Assembly: GCA_030248225.1 (NCBI GenBank)
Contig: JASANE010030054.1
Coordinates: 39,731-103,730, forward strand
Source of the DNA: Trileptium ribeirensis
Lineage: Eukaryota > Nematoda > Enoplea > Enoplida > Thoracostomopsidae
Direction of reading: 5' to 3'
Length of the DNA stretch: 64,000 bases
The position numbers and the translations under genes were made by a program. Positions 11,621-24,430 of the stretch are shown piece by piece. Position 1 is the first letter of the stretch. Each line of letters begins with the position of its first letter. The notes below the pieces were generated by a model that worked only from the letters and a program-made list of their open reading frames with translations, was not told where the DNA came from and ran no database searches.

Positions 11621-12480
11621 GTTATATATAGTTAATATCGATAAATCCAAATGCAAATTCTACACGAATCGTTCACAAAAAATTCGGGAACATTTCGTAA
11701 CAAATTAACATTTCCTCAATTCGCGAACAATTTGCTTTATTTCGATGCGTAACTGTACATATGTGATAAGTTACTAGGCTGTTTTAGTTGATGCTAACAA
11801 ATTTACCGCCTTGGTAAACGGAAAATGGTAGCAGCGCTCCATGTAGCGAAGGCATTTTGGTATATCAAAGTGGCCTCGTATAAGCGAGCGCTTGATCTCC
11901 ATTTCGATAAGACCGAGTTGTTGACAGAGAGAGGTTTCATTATCTCCTGCTGCCGTCGTTTCTACCTAAAATATTGCACGTTTCTCGAAATCACAAATTT
12001 TTATGGACATTTCTGCAAAACCATATTTACAAGATGTGTGTATTTCTGTATATCTCTAATTTATAAAAAGCAAAATTTTAACCCTATGCGGAAAAATGGC
12101 TGACGTCAAAATTATCTCGACATGTATGCTACTTCATACCCACTATCTGAAAAAAGAATAAAGATGCACATAGCTCTGCCCGCCAAGTTTGTGCAACTTC
12201 GAAAATCCTGTTTCCTAACAGTTGGTTGGAATACACGCGACTTAGCACCATTCGAAGTAACTCTATTTTGGTCCGCTTTAGAGCAGTATACAGGAGTTCA
12301 TAAAATACACTCTGTTGACAGATGCTAATAGTATGTACAATGGTGTCACGTAATCTAAATAATTTCCCAGCCAGGCGTTCATGCAATAAGCATTGTATAT
12401 TGTTATATTCCAGATACCTATTGTGGCGTACATATTGCCGGAAATTTATCTGGGATATAAAACGACAAGAGTTTTTTTTG
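11621..12480. other. Non-coding stretch
   Basis: ORFs on both strands overlap the same low-information sequence around 12120-12390 and look repeat-derived. No gene can be supported. Confidence 0.35.
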
Positions 12481-12489
12481 CATATCAGG

Positions 12490-12600
12490 GATCAGGGACT
12501 AAATGGAATTACGGTTCCCGCGAAAATCCTTTTCAGGTTTCGGTTACGGCAAAAGTAAAAACTTTACCGAAACTCGAATTACATACTTCAATTTTTAAAA
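12490..12600 (+). mobile_element. Old, diverged terminal fragment of the CCGG-rich hAT MITE
   Basis: CAGGGACTAAATGG at about 12492 is followed by aattacggttcccgcgaaaa and a cggttacggcaaaag block. These parallel the order of the CAGGGAGTAAC terminus and the CGGTTGCGGTTCCGGC..AAA block in younger copies, but with many substitutions. Only one end is recognisable. Confidence 0.45.
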
Positions 12601-12825
12601 AATTTCCACGCACTTACCTCTATGTAGCTGTGGTTTAATCATACATTTTTATATTAGCAATGAAAATTTTCCTTCCGCAACCCGACAAAAAATTTAACTC
12701 AATATGTTGAGCTGTAGAATGTGAATAGAACATAGCGGGTTCGGAACGCGCGGAATTTCCTCAAATAGCGCATAATGTGTGCAAAAAAATCCATTTTTGT
12801 TCATCTGCCGCCAACATAAACCTCT

Positions 12826-13059
12826 TCAACGGATTAATGGGTTTTCGTGCAATTTTTTAATTAACGCGTAAAGGAATGCAGTTGTGCACTTAGCTTTGTG
12901 TTTGCGCTGCTCCAATGATTTTCCGTCTAAATCACATAAAACTAATGCAGATTTCAGATTATGGCGATTTGGGCTCACCAAGCATTTCATTTTATCACTT
13001 TTTCGATAACAACAAAAGCAATAACAATTCCCCAAAACAAGTTCCAATAACATAAGCAA
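12826..13059 (-). other. Unassigned coding-like ORF (77 codons)
   Basis: This minus-strand ORF includes LKSALVLCDLDGKSLEQRKH and then KAKCTTAFLYALIKKLHENP before a stop. It reads more like protein than its neighbours but has no family match I recognise. A TTTAG acceptor-like site lies inside it, out of phase with the host gene. It could be a transposon remnant or a chance ORF. Confidence 0.2.
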
Positions 13060-14480
13060 ATGAAAAATGGCGAAAGCAGAGATTTACATTTTCGCGACAT
13101 ATATTAATATTGAAACCAACAGTCTATAATCCCAAATAACGTAAGTTTTTCCACAAGCAAAATTAATAGATAGTTGGTAGCTTTATATTAACTGTTGACG
13201 ATAACGAGCACATTTCCTTCCACCAATAATATACCGACGCAATTGTACCCCCGAGTAGATTTAAACCGACTTTACCTGAATCTACTCTTTATCAGAATAA
13301 CAACGAAGTAGATTTTATTCTACTCCGATTTCACTCCAAATAAAAAATGGTGAATCGATTCGACATTATGAAAGGTAGAATGTTCGGATAAATTATAGAA
13401 ATTTTAATCCAAATTAACTTGAATTGATTCTACCTATATTTAATTCTGTCAAAAAAAGTGTTACAATAAAATCTGGTGCAGAATCAATTCATGTACTCAT
13501 TTTTACCATATGCGTGCATAGATAATAGAGTTGTTGCCGCATAATTTTCATAATTTTGACAAAATAACGTGCTTATTGCGGTGAACGATAGGATTGTAGT
13601 ATAAGTATCCTAGTGTCGGCTAACAGGAACAGAAGGTCCCAGCGCTGTAAACTTTTTTACATTAAAAAAATAATTTTCATCAATAACTTTGCCAACATGT
13701 CACTTAATATTTGCCAATTTTCCCGGGAGGATCCGGAGCCTCAGAGGACAAATGTTGCTTAGGGTAACTGGGTCCGACTCTGACAGGGTTAACCCTCATG
13801 CCCCCTATGGAGACTAATGGCATTATAGTATTAATTAACCCATTAAACACGTAGGGTTCGTTCCTTTAACACTATTGGGTATGTTATTAACAATGTGGGC
13901 CAGTGCTGAAGCTTAATATACTAAATATTGGTACTTCCAAATTGGTAAAATATTTCTAGTTTTAGTTTATATATAGATGTACGCATGTAACTATAATGTG
14001 GGAATACGTTTTCGTGGTTGTTGAACATGGTCGAAGTAATTTGCATCGTATGCATCTAATAAAGCAAGTTCTAGGGGTTTACATTGTAAATATCACTTTC
14101 CAAATGATAATTTCTCTTATATATGTTATCGTCTGCTATGATTGATGAAAAAATAGCGGGTCCTACCGTTTTGATACAGGATAAAATGGCTGTAGCGCTG
14201 CCGTTAATACTGCTGTTTTACTGTGGTATTTTAAGAAGCTGAATTTGGAACATTGCAAAGGTCACCAAGCACAAATTAGCCGCAATCGCGCCGCTAGTAA
14301 AACTTGCAATGGTCACCAAGTGCAGATAGCCGCAATCGCGCCGCTAGTAACAACTTTTTTATGTTAATCTTGTATGATCTGGTATCTCGCAAGCGAGGGT
14401 AAAACCGGGTGAGCGTGATTTCGTCTATAGTTGTTGTTATCATGTGTGCTCAGCTGCAACATGTTTTGTATTTGATGTGT
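13060..14480. other. Non-coding stretch
   Basis: A region near 13240-13500 has repeated tctac/gtaga motifs and modest dyad symmetry. No gene was seen. Confidence 0.35.
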
Positions 14481-14489
14481 ATATAACTC

Positions 14490-14720
14490 AAAGACATCTG
14501 GAACCCCTGAAGTTTGATAATACTGGTCTAAAAAGAAACCATGGAATATTTGCGTTGCACTCTAGAAAGGGAACACATTCGTATTCAGAGTACCGAAAAA
14601 CCTATATATATATAGGTCATTCCTGATGGGCTGCATGAATTAAAATACGAAACAAACGAAGACAGACAACATTTTTGAAATGAGGTTCGTCGACCCTAAA
14701 TCATTGAGGACCTTGCGATG
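14490..14720 (+). repeat. Partial unit of repeat family R2
   Basis: It shares an accatgg..att block, an attcctgatg..ctgca-tgaat block and a tgaggttcgtcgaccctaaa block with 16380-16590, 32330-32780 and 34380-34760. It lies directly upstream of the LINE remnant, so a LINE flank and R2 sequence may be intermixed. Confidence 0.55.
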
Positions 14721-14929
14721 TGCGAAACGGCGATATCAAACCTATGTCGATCTAAACTAATGGATGTTGGCAGGACTGGTGCTGGCTCCAACAATCCATA
14801 ATACGATCATTATGCAAGGCACAGCGAATACCAACGCAGCACTCAGCAGAATCATTCCGTCAGTACGTTCATCATAATGTTTATCGTATTGGGCAATATA
14901 TGCCGCCTATAAATATGGAAGCACCTGCC

Positions 14930-16350
14930 GCTAACCCAGATATTCTACTCAGACATTTCGAACCAGTAACGCCGGAAAAGCTTGTCTCGATTATACAAGT
15001 TCGTCCAAAGAAGCAATGTTTGCTTAACCTGATACCAATGTCAGTGAGAGGCTTGTTATAATTTTGTAGCTCCATTTACTGTATTGATTAGCCAATATAT
15101 TGAGGCAGGTGTTATGCCTTACCGTAAAAAGCAGTCGATCGTCACTCCGCATCTAAAAAAAATCGTCTGTAGATGCTAGTGACTTAGCTAATTATAAACC
15201 AATATTTAATTTGTCCGTCGAGCCAAGATAATTGAAAAGTGCGTTGCTGCCTGCCTATGTTCAAATATGTCTATTCATAATTTGCTACCAAGCATAATCT
15301 GCGTATAGGCCCGCCATTCTACCGAAACTGTTCTATTGCGGTTTACCAGTGATCTTAGATGTAGTAAGTCTTATGGGTTGGGTAGTACTTGTCTCGCCTC
15401 GTTGGTTAAAGAGTTTTACTACTGAGCGTTATCAACAAGTTGCTGTTGGCGGTACGTAGTCTCGACCAAGAAGACTGTTGTACGGAATACGGCATGTTAG
15501 CTAGCTAGGACCACTGCTATTCTCCACTATATCAACGCTAATTGAGGACCACGGATGTTGTTGCTCAATGTATGCAGACATTGTCACTTACATCAGCTTC
15601 GATCATGACAGTGTAACAGTGGAATTACAGCGATTGCACGACACAATTTCTGCAGTGGCGCATTGGCTTCGCGCAAATAAGCTACAACGCAATCCTACTA
15701 AATCTGACTTCATCATTGTGAATGAAGACTTCACGACTGCTGTCAACATTTCCATTGATAGTCTTGTTGTTGATCATGGTCGGTCATCTAAATTAAAGTT
15801 CCTCGGCGTTGTAATTGACGAGGAACTATCGTTCGGGCTTTGTGTCACTGAAGTCAGCAAAGCATCAATGTAGCGACTATCAGAACTAAGAAGACTGCGA
15901 CCTCGTTTAACTAGGACCACCGCTGAGACAATGATCAGGGCGTTTGTCATGTCTCGTATTGATTACCCGAATCCACAATCACGTATTTGACGAGAGCAAT
16001 GAATGCTGCTGCGCGACTTGTAACATTATTTGCTGCTGCGTCGTGATCATATTACCCCTGTATTGCGTGACCTGCACTGACTCCTTGCCAAGCGGTGAAT
16101 TATTTTCATGGTTGCCTACTTGAAAGACATGCTCCATTTGTGTAGTAGTCAGCGTGTCACTATACAAGAGCTCCAAGTTCTATTGCGAGTTGAAATTTCG
16201 CGACGGCGGAAAGACATACCGTCAGCTATTTGGTATATCAAGTAAACAACTTTGACGTTCAGACAGCAGCTGAAGTCCGTTCTGTTCATTGCCTACAATT
16301 AACCATCCCGTAACTGTTGAGCGGCACGTCATCATGGATCGTGCTTCAAC
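14930..16350 (+). pseudogene. Dead non-LTR retrotransposon (CR1/Jockey-like) reverse transcriptase
   Basis: Fragments in shifting frames follow the usual order of a LINE reverse transcriptase. First comes a PVTPEKLVSIIQVRPKKQC block (the family usually has a K-x-C-x-x-D-x-x-P site). Next is a NYKPI-NLSVEP-IIEKCV block near 15190-15250, then an RHSTETVLLRFTSDL block near 15315-15360. An RPRRLLYGI...LGPLLFS block sits near 15460-15530. Then comes the catalytic motif as YADI (normally YADD) at 15568, followed by HWLRANKLQRNPTKSDF and KFLGVVIDEELSF. Stops, frameshifts and the altered catalytic Asp show it is inactive. No endonuclease domain or 3' tail was recognised. The clade is a best guess from block order. 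Confidence 0.8.
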
Positions 16351-16369
16351 TACAGATCGACAATCGACC

Positions 16370-17000
16370 TTTGAAAATTTATGAAATATTCGTGCTCGCC
16401 TCTAGATTATCAAACCATGGCATTCCGCGTTCCGAAAAATCAAAAGACCGTTCTTGATGCACTGCATGCAACACATAACGAAACAAAGAAAACAAGCTAC
16501 ATTTTGAAAATGGGGTTCGTCGACCGTAAAACCCGTGAAAAGGTATACTGTAGTCAAGTTGTGCCTTAGATAGTACAACTACCGTATTCAACCTTGCTTG
16601 ATAACCTAATAGACCCTCATTGTAAGGTAAAAACCCGCAATAATATGAAGAAATGTAAAAAATCGATATTTCTTGGTAATGGTAGACGAATCATATTCGG
16701 ACAAACAGCAACCTGAGTGGTAGCACAAAAAAGCGTTAAGCAAAGTTGTAGATCTCAATGAGTTTCCGTTTTTTTGATATGAAGCATATGTCCGTGTATA
16801 TATCGCCAGATATGGGCTGCAAAATACTGGTACCCATATTTGGTAAAAACCATAAAATTTAGTTTTTGCCATTTTGACCTGGACGATGGAGTTAGACCTG
16901 TTCAACCTAAGGGCTTTTGCTGTCTAATAAAAAATTTGTCAAAATTTATGAAACCGAAGATGAGTTATGGGTGACACCGACAGACAAAAATTTTCAAGAC
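16370..17000 (+). repeat. Repeat family R2 copy
   Basis: It contains blocks shared with 34500-35070: an accatgg-att..cgt region, a ttgatgc-ctgca-gcaa block, a gttcgtcgaccgtaaaaccc block, a taaggtaaaaac-cgcaataa block, a tttctggtaa-gg block, and agatatgggctg followed by tggta. It is non-coding. The order of blocks is the same in both copies, so R2 is a dispersed element of at least 600 bp containing internal units of roughly 190 bp. Confidence 0.65.
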
Positions 17001-20000
17001 CTTTCGCCGTGGCAGTCTCAGCTGAAACTCGGCTCTGTCCGTTTCAGTAATTGATCATCTTAACTTTATGTTAGCAAAACAATATCAGGTTGATGGTAAC
17101 TGCCGTTGATAGACACAGTCAAAGAGCTGCTGTGTATGTTCATAGTGACTTGTCCAACCTGAGATTCAATGCACATTATCGCATGATTAGAATTAGAAGT
17201 ACTAAGCCGGGATGTTACAGAACAGACCAAACATGGCATACAACTCAAGCAATTCAAAAGCAATCTGCATTGTTGCAGGCTTGTCAACTAAACTTGTCTG
17301 AAGTACCAAAACACAATAAGTCAAATCTCAAAGGTTCTCAGGACCACCTGTATGTCCAGCATTTCGCGGCAGGATGAAAATGAGCAATATGAGCTATCTC
17401 ATGTCATGAGCAATATGACTCTGAATGTTTAGCCTGTACATTCACTGTACGCAATTTACGCAGGGATGCACAGTGAGGTTATGTTATCTCTTGGCGGACA
17501 GTGAAAATCTGATACCATTCCAATCGATAAATAAAACAATTGTTGGGAATACTCTAGCTTCCTGAGCATCCTCAGAAAGTCGAAGAGTGATCTTTACGCA
17601 ATATACTCATTACGAACAACGTAACAGTTATTTTCTACACATTTCAAAGTCACGGCATTCTTATCTCTTACTCAAGTTTTAACTATATATTTATGAGACC
17701 ATGTTTCGGGCCGGTTCCGTTAAAATTCACTGTTATGCTGCGATTATCCCCTGAAGGTTTTCCCCCTCGTCGCAACGGAGATTTTAGCAAAAATTTGTTT
17801 AAAATTGGCAAAAATGACGGAGGTTCTCGGATGGTCTACCCTGAAGCCCCCCTCGCAGAGGACCGTCTAACCCCCTAAGCCGACGGACCTTCGACGGTAA
17901 TGTACAAAGGCATGTTAAACATACATTTTTACCAAGAACGCAGTTCCTACCTACGATAGATGGCACTTACATATATATATAGTCAACATATACGGATTCA
18001 CGATAATCACAGCTATAGACGGGTATGGTTATTGGTTAATCGGTTAGTGAATAAATCGATCGGCTAACAGATTTAAAAAAACCCCGGTTAACCGACTGCT
18101 TGGATATTCACAATTATTACAATAACATATGTACACAACTATGTTTCGTAAAATATAGTGTGGTGACTCAATAACGCTATATACGCTAATGTAATCAAAC
18201 AATATATTGGCAAACAAAACTAGCAAGCTGGCCCAAGCGGTGAATTTTGGATAGCTAAATATACGCGATAGATTTAAACAAACGATATTGTTTCAACAAT
18301 TTCTATTTCGACCACTCATTTTGTTCTTCACTGTCGACTACTTCGAGCTCGCAAGCGAGGGACCAGATTAATATTCTCCCCAGGTCTTTCGAGATCCCAT
18401 ATTTGCTAATGGTCTACCGCCCCGCACTACACCCCTGTCAATGCCCTTATGTGATAGGCCCGGCGGCGGCAGCCCCCGAACCATCCAATATGGAACTTCA
18501 AAAAGCCTGTGAGAGCATCTTAGGTTGTGACCCCAGTGGTTTTCGATGTCTAAGCCCAACTACATAATAAATAGTGGAAATGAAGCGAAAAGTACACAAT
18601 ACCAAGACTTCTAAACAAAATTAGTCCAAGTTTGAGCTTTTAAAAAGACAAAAATTTAAAACGGTTCGTCGATAATTATGAAATTGCAGTTACGTTCAGC
18701 AGGATTTTTCTTCTAATCATGTCGGAATTGTCTATGTTAACCTAATGACAGAATAACAATTGCCGAAATAGCAACATCACAGTCTACAAAAGAAAGTTAT
18801 AACTAAACCAATTTACGATATAAGGCCTTATTACTTGTCCAGTTACTCTTTTCTACGTAAGCACCGTTAATTTAATTGTATCAATCTACCCCAAAAATCT
18901 ATAGACCCCCTTAGCTCTCAGCGTGAAACTAAATGAAAAATGTCAAAAATCCAAAATAGCTGCCAAAGCATTTACAGCGCCATATAGCACCTCTCATGCG
19001 TAATGACATACCCAACGCACTGTTAAATCAATTAAACCAACGAGTTTACCCGGATAATAATGACCCTTTACGCCCGTGATCCACTCTTAACAAACGAAAA
19101 GGTCATTAATACTTCTACATCTATTTTTATCTTAACAACAAGACATGCTTCCGGTTTCGGTTCCTGCAAAGATTAGCAGTTCAAATTCTCAAAAATTAAG
19201 CAGTTCCGGTTACGCACTGTCTGTTATGGGAGGTTCAACAAGTTCAATTTAACATACACCACTGCTTTCTGAATGAGTCAAATAACTGTCAACCCATTCC
19301 ACTCGCCGCTGTTTCGATAACAGAAAGTTAAGATGGATAATTTCTACCAGACTTGAAGTTTAAGACTTAGTTTAAGATGAAAATAGTTCAAGTCTTGAAA
19401 CTACTTAGATTTTACAGAATTTCTTGAGTTAAAATTTTATCTTGACTGTTTGTGAATAGCAATTGAACACCATACATATAAAAACATAACTATGGACCTC
19501 AACTGGAGTAAAAAATAACTTTTTAAACAAAATTTAAAATACAGAATTCCGGTGCCGCTAATTGCTTGTGTAATTGGCTGAAACCGTAATTGCGGTTACT
19601 CGTTGACATGTATGTATCTACAGTATGTGTCGGAATGACTGTGGCATTTAGAGCGAGCGAACAGTATGGAGGAGAGGGTAAGGCAAAGGTTGCACACCCA
19701 GAAAATGTCCTATAATTCTCCACTTACAATTAAGATGAAAACATAAAAATCTGACAATTTTTGTAACTAAAATTTTTTAGCATCTTTGTATTGAAAGGGC
19801 AATATCATACCGAAATTATTTTAAAAGCAGCATTTTCACGTTAAAGGGTAACGACATACCTAAAGTTAACCATGAACATGCATATAAAGTGCTTCTTGTA
19901 ACCTTTTCCTGACAAAATTGTTATCCGCTCACTGCGACGAAATCGCCCAAAAAGCCATATTACTGTCAACCTATGCCAAAAAAACGTGGAGCAAACAACT

Positions 20001-20822
20001 CCAGATAAAAGCTAAAACACGATAAACTAGCTTCGTTCCTAGCTTGATCTTAAAAACGTAGAGCTCGCATCATTCCAAGTTCCATAAACAAAAAATATGA
20101 TTGTATTATCACTCTCAATTTAAGTTAGGAATGATGGATCTTATTTTAAAGAACAGAAATGGCGCGTAACAGCTTAGGTTTTCATGAACTAGTAACTTCT
20201 CTACCATGTTTTATCTCACCACAGCATATAACACATTCTAGCGGATTATGCTTGCCCTTAATAGAGCATAAATAAGCTATAACCGTAAACAAAACAATAC
20301 AACCATCACACAAAGAAGCACCTGAGCCAAGCGAGTACTGCATCATTTATAAACACATCCATTCAAATTTGGTCTACCATCTCATTGCGAAAATTGCGCT
20401 ACAGTACAGTGCATAACGGCAACTGAATATAAAACAATTTGTATTTTATACAAAAATTGCGCCTATATTGTTGTACTATCAGACCGCTACCTGCAAATTC
20501 TACCTAATTTACCTCACGAGTATCACCATTTTTCTGATCCCTGTTAATTCCCTCACCGGGTGAGTGTCTTGACGCATTGAGTCCACATATTCATATTGTC
20601 ATGAGCTCGTGTATATATTTCATGAGATTTTAAATTGTCAGTGGGGCTGGAGCCTTTTTTGAAATCCTGTCAACGGCCCCTAACCATAACTAATGGATTC
20701 CTGTACTATTAATGAAAATGATAATATTTGGCTTTAGGCTGAAATATACATTGACGAAATACCGTTTTGGCTACAACATACATAATTAGACAATAGCAAA
20801 ATTTGAACGAAATGAGAAGTAC
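17001..20822. other. Intron of the minus-strand gene, mixed old repeats
   Basis: Nothing coding was identified. A plus-strand ORF at 17090-17377 has no family motif. Positions 17690-17900 and 18370-18560 are GC-richer patches resembling decayed repeats. A short CCGG-like remnant at 19145-19215 may be an old hAT MITE end. Confidence 0.4.
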
Positions 20823-22529
20823 TTGTGACACAGTCGTATCTGCAGCGATACCACATGACGAAGCAATATTTTCGTTTGTAGGGCGCCCACCGTAACTATG
20901 CAATCCATCGAGTGTTGACATTGTTGTTGCGGTTGACGGTAAATTGGGTAGAACAGCATTGTTTGGAGAGCCTTCTTGTGTTGAAAAGTTACCTTGTCTT
21001 TCCTCAACTATGCTATGTTCTTTTGTTATACCGGTCGAATTAGACTGCAGTTGCACAAGTTTTTGCGATGTCAACATAGTAGCCATGCTAGAAATGTTTA
21101 GCAAAGGTGATAATGTTGTTGGTTCGCTTTCGCTAGTATTTTGGCAACTTGTTTCGGTCGGCCTTTTGTCATGGTGCTGCTGTTTTTCACCCTGCATTAC
21201 ACTACCAGACAAGGCCTGTGACGCATGTACCGGGCCAACCTGAGTACTAATTGATGTAGTCTTGCTAGCAGCGAAGTTAACTATATCGTTTCTGCTCTCA
21301 CTGATTTCTTTACAATTGTTGTCGGCTATAGTTGCAGTTAGTGATATATAACCTGGTGTATGATTTAGGGGTTTATAGAGTATATCGTTAGATTTCTCAG
21401 TGACTACAGTATCTTTTGTTGTCCCATTTGCTGCAGCCGGAACTCTTTTTGTATGAAATGGGCTGCCGTGTGCGTTACGCAGTACTGCTGCCGTTTCGGA
21501 GGTTGGCACTATGGATGTGCTATACGACGAAGTTTTACTTAGTTCGGTTACTGCCGGAGTAGATTTGTTGCTTAACACCGTAACAGCTTTGGTGTAGCTG
21601 CTAGTAGTGATTTCGGTTGACGCTACGATAACTGGGCCTGACGCAGCCTGTTCCGTGGATTTGCTAAAAATTTTTTCCGCATTCCTTGCATTCTTCTTGT
21701 TATTCGATGCCTGGTGCGTTCTGTTGACAGGCTTTGGCTTTTCAGGTCGAAATACGTAAGGTGTTAAGCCCCCAGAAATAGATTTTCCAGGTTGAGGCGT
21801 ACCGCCTTCAGGCAGAAGTATGTCAAGCGGCGATTCAAACTTCACTGGTGCGCTTTGTGGCATACTGGGCACAGGTTTGGTTATATGCCATTTTGTTGGA
21901 GGCGTGCTAAGTTGCTTCTTGTTATCCACGATGTTCTTTGCAACTGTAGTGGACTGTTCCACATTCGTTTTTGTTGAAGGTACAGCACATCTGTTACCTA
22001 GCTTTATATCCTTGCTACCACGTGAAGCAGAACCCTCCAAAATGCCAGACGACCGACGTTCACTTTTACGAGACTGTGCAGCAGAAGTAGTCGTTCGTGC
22101 CATTTCACTAGTTTCACCGATACCGGTTGTAGGGCAAATTTTTGCAGCTGTAATTTCTTTTGTATCTGACGCCGGATGAATTTCGGTACTGTCCCGCACA
22201 GCTTTATCTCCTGCCTTCTCAATGTTGCTTCTCAAGTCCTGTTGTTGTATGCTGCTTTTCCCTTTTTCTATGGAGCTTGAAAATACCGTATCCATCATCT
22301 TAGAACGACCGTCGCTATTACAAAGCGTAGTGCCTTTCTGTTTGCCAATAAGCTCGCTGTCAATGCTACGTGTTTGACCGCGTAGCTTTTTATCCTGATG
22401 CACGTTTGTTGATAAATTCAACATCGCTGCATCGATCGTTGTTCCAAATGTGTCGTCGGATAATTGGACACATGAGCCGCTTTCCATAGTCAACGAATTC
22501 TGTTTCTTGACAGGACGTGGAACATTCGT
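20823..22529 (-). CDS. Long Ser/Thr-rich exon (569 codons) of the minus-strand gene
   Basis: This is the largest host coding segment in the window: 1707 open bases between a TGGATTTTCAG acceptor (22532-22530) and a CAA|GTACTT donor, phase 0 at both ends. The protein is rich in Ser, Thr, Lys and Gln, with no predicted globular core. A compact conserved-looking stretch occurs about residues 235-275: FESPLDILLPEGGTPQPGK, then GGLTPYVFRPEKPKP. It has basic patches (RKSERRSS) and no membrane segment or signal. The composition fits the disordered linker of a nuclear chromatin protein. It is preceded in phase by the exon at 32198-32099 and followed in phase by 10688-10590. Most opposite-strand ORFs here are shadows. 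Confidence 0.8.
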
Positions 22530-22663
22530 CTGAAAATCCAAACTAAGTTATTTCTGACTTTCCCACCAATTTATGGCCTAGCCGTGTCTGTAAAATGTTG
22601 TGTTTAGGTCATTTTGTTGTAATAGGGTTGCCGCTTAATTTTCTCATCGCGTGGCAGTCTGTT

Positions 22664-23034
22664 TCAGATTTTGTCAGATACGTGGTTGGAGTAGGGCGCA
22701 AAACTGCGAAACGAGGGTACACACATGATGCAATTATGGCATCCATGAAAGGTGCCTGTCCAGCCTCGTACTTGGACTTCAAGGCCTGAGAAATCAGCTT
22801 AGCATGCCGCCAGCGCGGTTTATTTGTATGGCGAACCTGTATCCCCGCGGATGAGTACTTACCCCAATGCATGTTTGCCAAAAACCAAGCATTCTCATGG
22901 AGCCATACGGACACATGCAACTGATAGCGGTAGGCTGATCTCATAACATGTGGAGCCAGAGACCATCCCTCGAGCAGCGGCCGTTTCGGACATTTCCGAA
23001 ATATAAATATATACTTTAGGGATAAGAAAAACAA
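22664..23034 (-). other. Possible small two-exon gene fragment, unidentified
   Basis: On the minus strand an open segment ends at a strong GGG|GTAAGTAC donor (22863/22862). A TGATTTCTCAG acceptor follows 77 nt later, with coding resuming at 22785. Spliced, the frame runs to a TGA at 22666-22664; the peptide includes VSVWLHENAWFLANMHW before the intron and VRGWTGTFHGCHNCIMC after it. The second segment is also open in phase 0 (KSKYEAGQAPFMDAIIASC) and could instead be an extra exon of the long gene, just upstream of 22529. The two readings are exclusive and I cannot choose between them. No family was recognised. Confidence 0.3.
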
Positions 23035-24430
23035 ATGGCGAAACAGGATTTAAAAACATTAAAATTTGATTAGTCTAGGGAATGAGAAGCGTATTATGAG
23101 AATTCGTGGGGACTCTAAAGGGACCTCTGAAATAACGATCGCAAATTAAGGACCCCGACGAACGCAGCAAAGCAGGGAAGATAAAAATAAAGGTCGAGAC
23201 TAAACACAACATTAGCTCACTCAAAAACTGCCTTATATTTGGCAAAAACAGTGTAAAAGAAAATTATTCTAAACAGTCGATGCCCCACCAGAACTGCATA
23301 TATTTATCCATTTTACGTCAAAATTGTCAAGTTTATTGTAAACGATGCATTTTTCATCATCGACCGAACAATCTCGGAGTCGGAGTGTCATCAATGGAGA
23401 GGTTACGTTTTAGGGAGGTTGCGCAAGTCGCCAATAGGTGTCGCATTTTAGGGACAGAGGTCGCCAATGGGTGTCGCGTTTCTGGGAGCGATGGTCGCCA
23501 ATAGGAAACACACAGATTCGTTCCGATCCCCGTGGTCAAAACAGTTGGTCCCGTACCATTTCGAGGAACCAACTGTCAGACTGAAGCTTTAAGAACACAC
23601 GTATTTCGAAGAACTTTGAAAGCGAAGGGTAAACACTGATTTTGTGCGATTGGCCCTTTGTCGACAGGTCTTAGGAACAGTGTGCCCCTCTTCAGCTCTA
23701 TACAACACGGTTCCCCCTTGTCATGCCCATCTCACACCCCAAATATTAATTCCGTTAATTTGGTTTGGTGTTTGGTGGTATTTAAACAAACGTAAGGTAA
23801 CGAGCCAAACTGAAATCTGAGTACCACATGTCATTAAGCTATGAAGGAGCGAACAATAACACTGTTTATTTACAATGTAAATTGGTAACAAAAGGATATC
23901 TGGATCAGATTGCTTGGGTACTAACAATATCGCAGCAAGCCCGGGACTTCGGTACTAGCTTACTATGTGTTACTTGTTATTGCCACACAAGTTATGCATG
24001 CATATAAATAAAAACTAAAGAATGGTAAAATTATGGCGAATAGAGAAACTCGCATATTATAATTGAATTATGTTATAATATAAGCTCCCAAGTTATACAT
24101 TAACGACAATGAGTCGATGGTTATTGGTTATATTTAAAACCACAAGGCGATTTACTTGTCCCTTCAATGACCCATATAAAATATGTGAAATTTAGTAGTC
24201 AAAGATGTTAACAAAACGGCAAATTTAAGAAAAACATATTCCGCACCAATGTCCAGACAAAGCGAATGGACTATAGTTATCATTTTTGTTTTATCGTATT
24301 TCACAACCTGGTAACCTATACGTCTATTATAGCGTCCTACATTACAACACAATTCATAAATTGCTATCGCTTGACTAATTTTCAAAACGAGACATCCCAG
24401 CACGACGAGTCGTTAGGATTTTACTTGTAA
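23035..24430. other. Intron sequence
   Basis: Apart from the short tandem repeat at 23390-23515, no gene or repeat family was recognised. Confidence 0.35.
23390..23515 (+). repeat. Three-unit tandem repeat of GTCGCCAATAGG
   Basis: GTCGCCAATAGGTGTCGC, GTCGCCAATGGGTGTCGC and GTCGCCAATAGG occur at intervals of about 33-34 bp, separated by a ttt(a/c)(g/t)ggga(c/g) segment. This is a short local minisatellite. Confidence 0.7.

Noticed and set aside
17090..17377. 95-codon plus-strand ORF
   Set aside because: No recognised domain, no convincing splice or start context, and not supported by neighbours.
20944..22179. Plus-strand ORFs opposite the long minus-strand exon
   Set aside because: They are antisense shadows of the 569-codon exon with no motif of their own.
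23390..23515. Repeat array as a possible CRISPR
   Set aside because: There are only three short, imperfect units with near-identical spacers in a eukaryotic sequence context.
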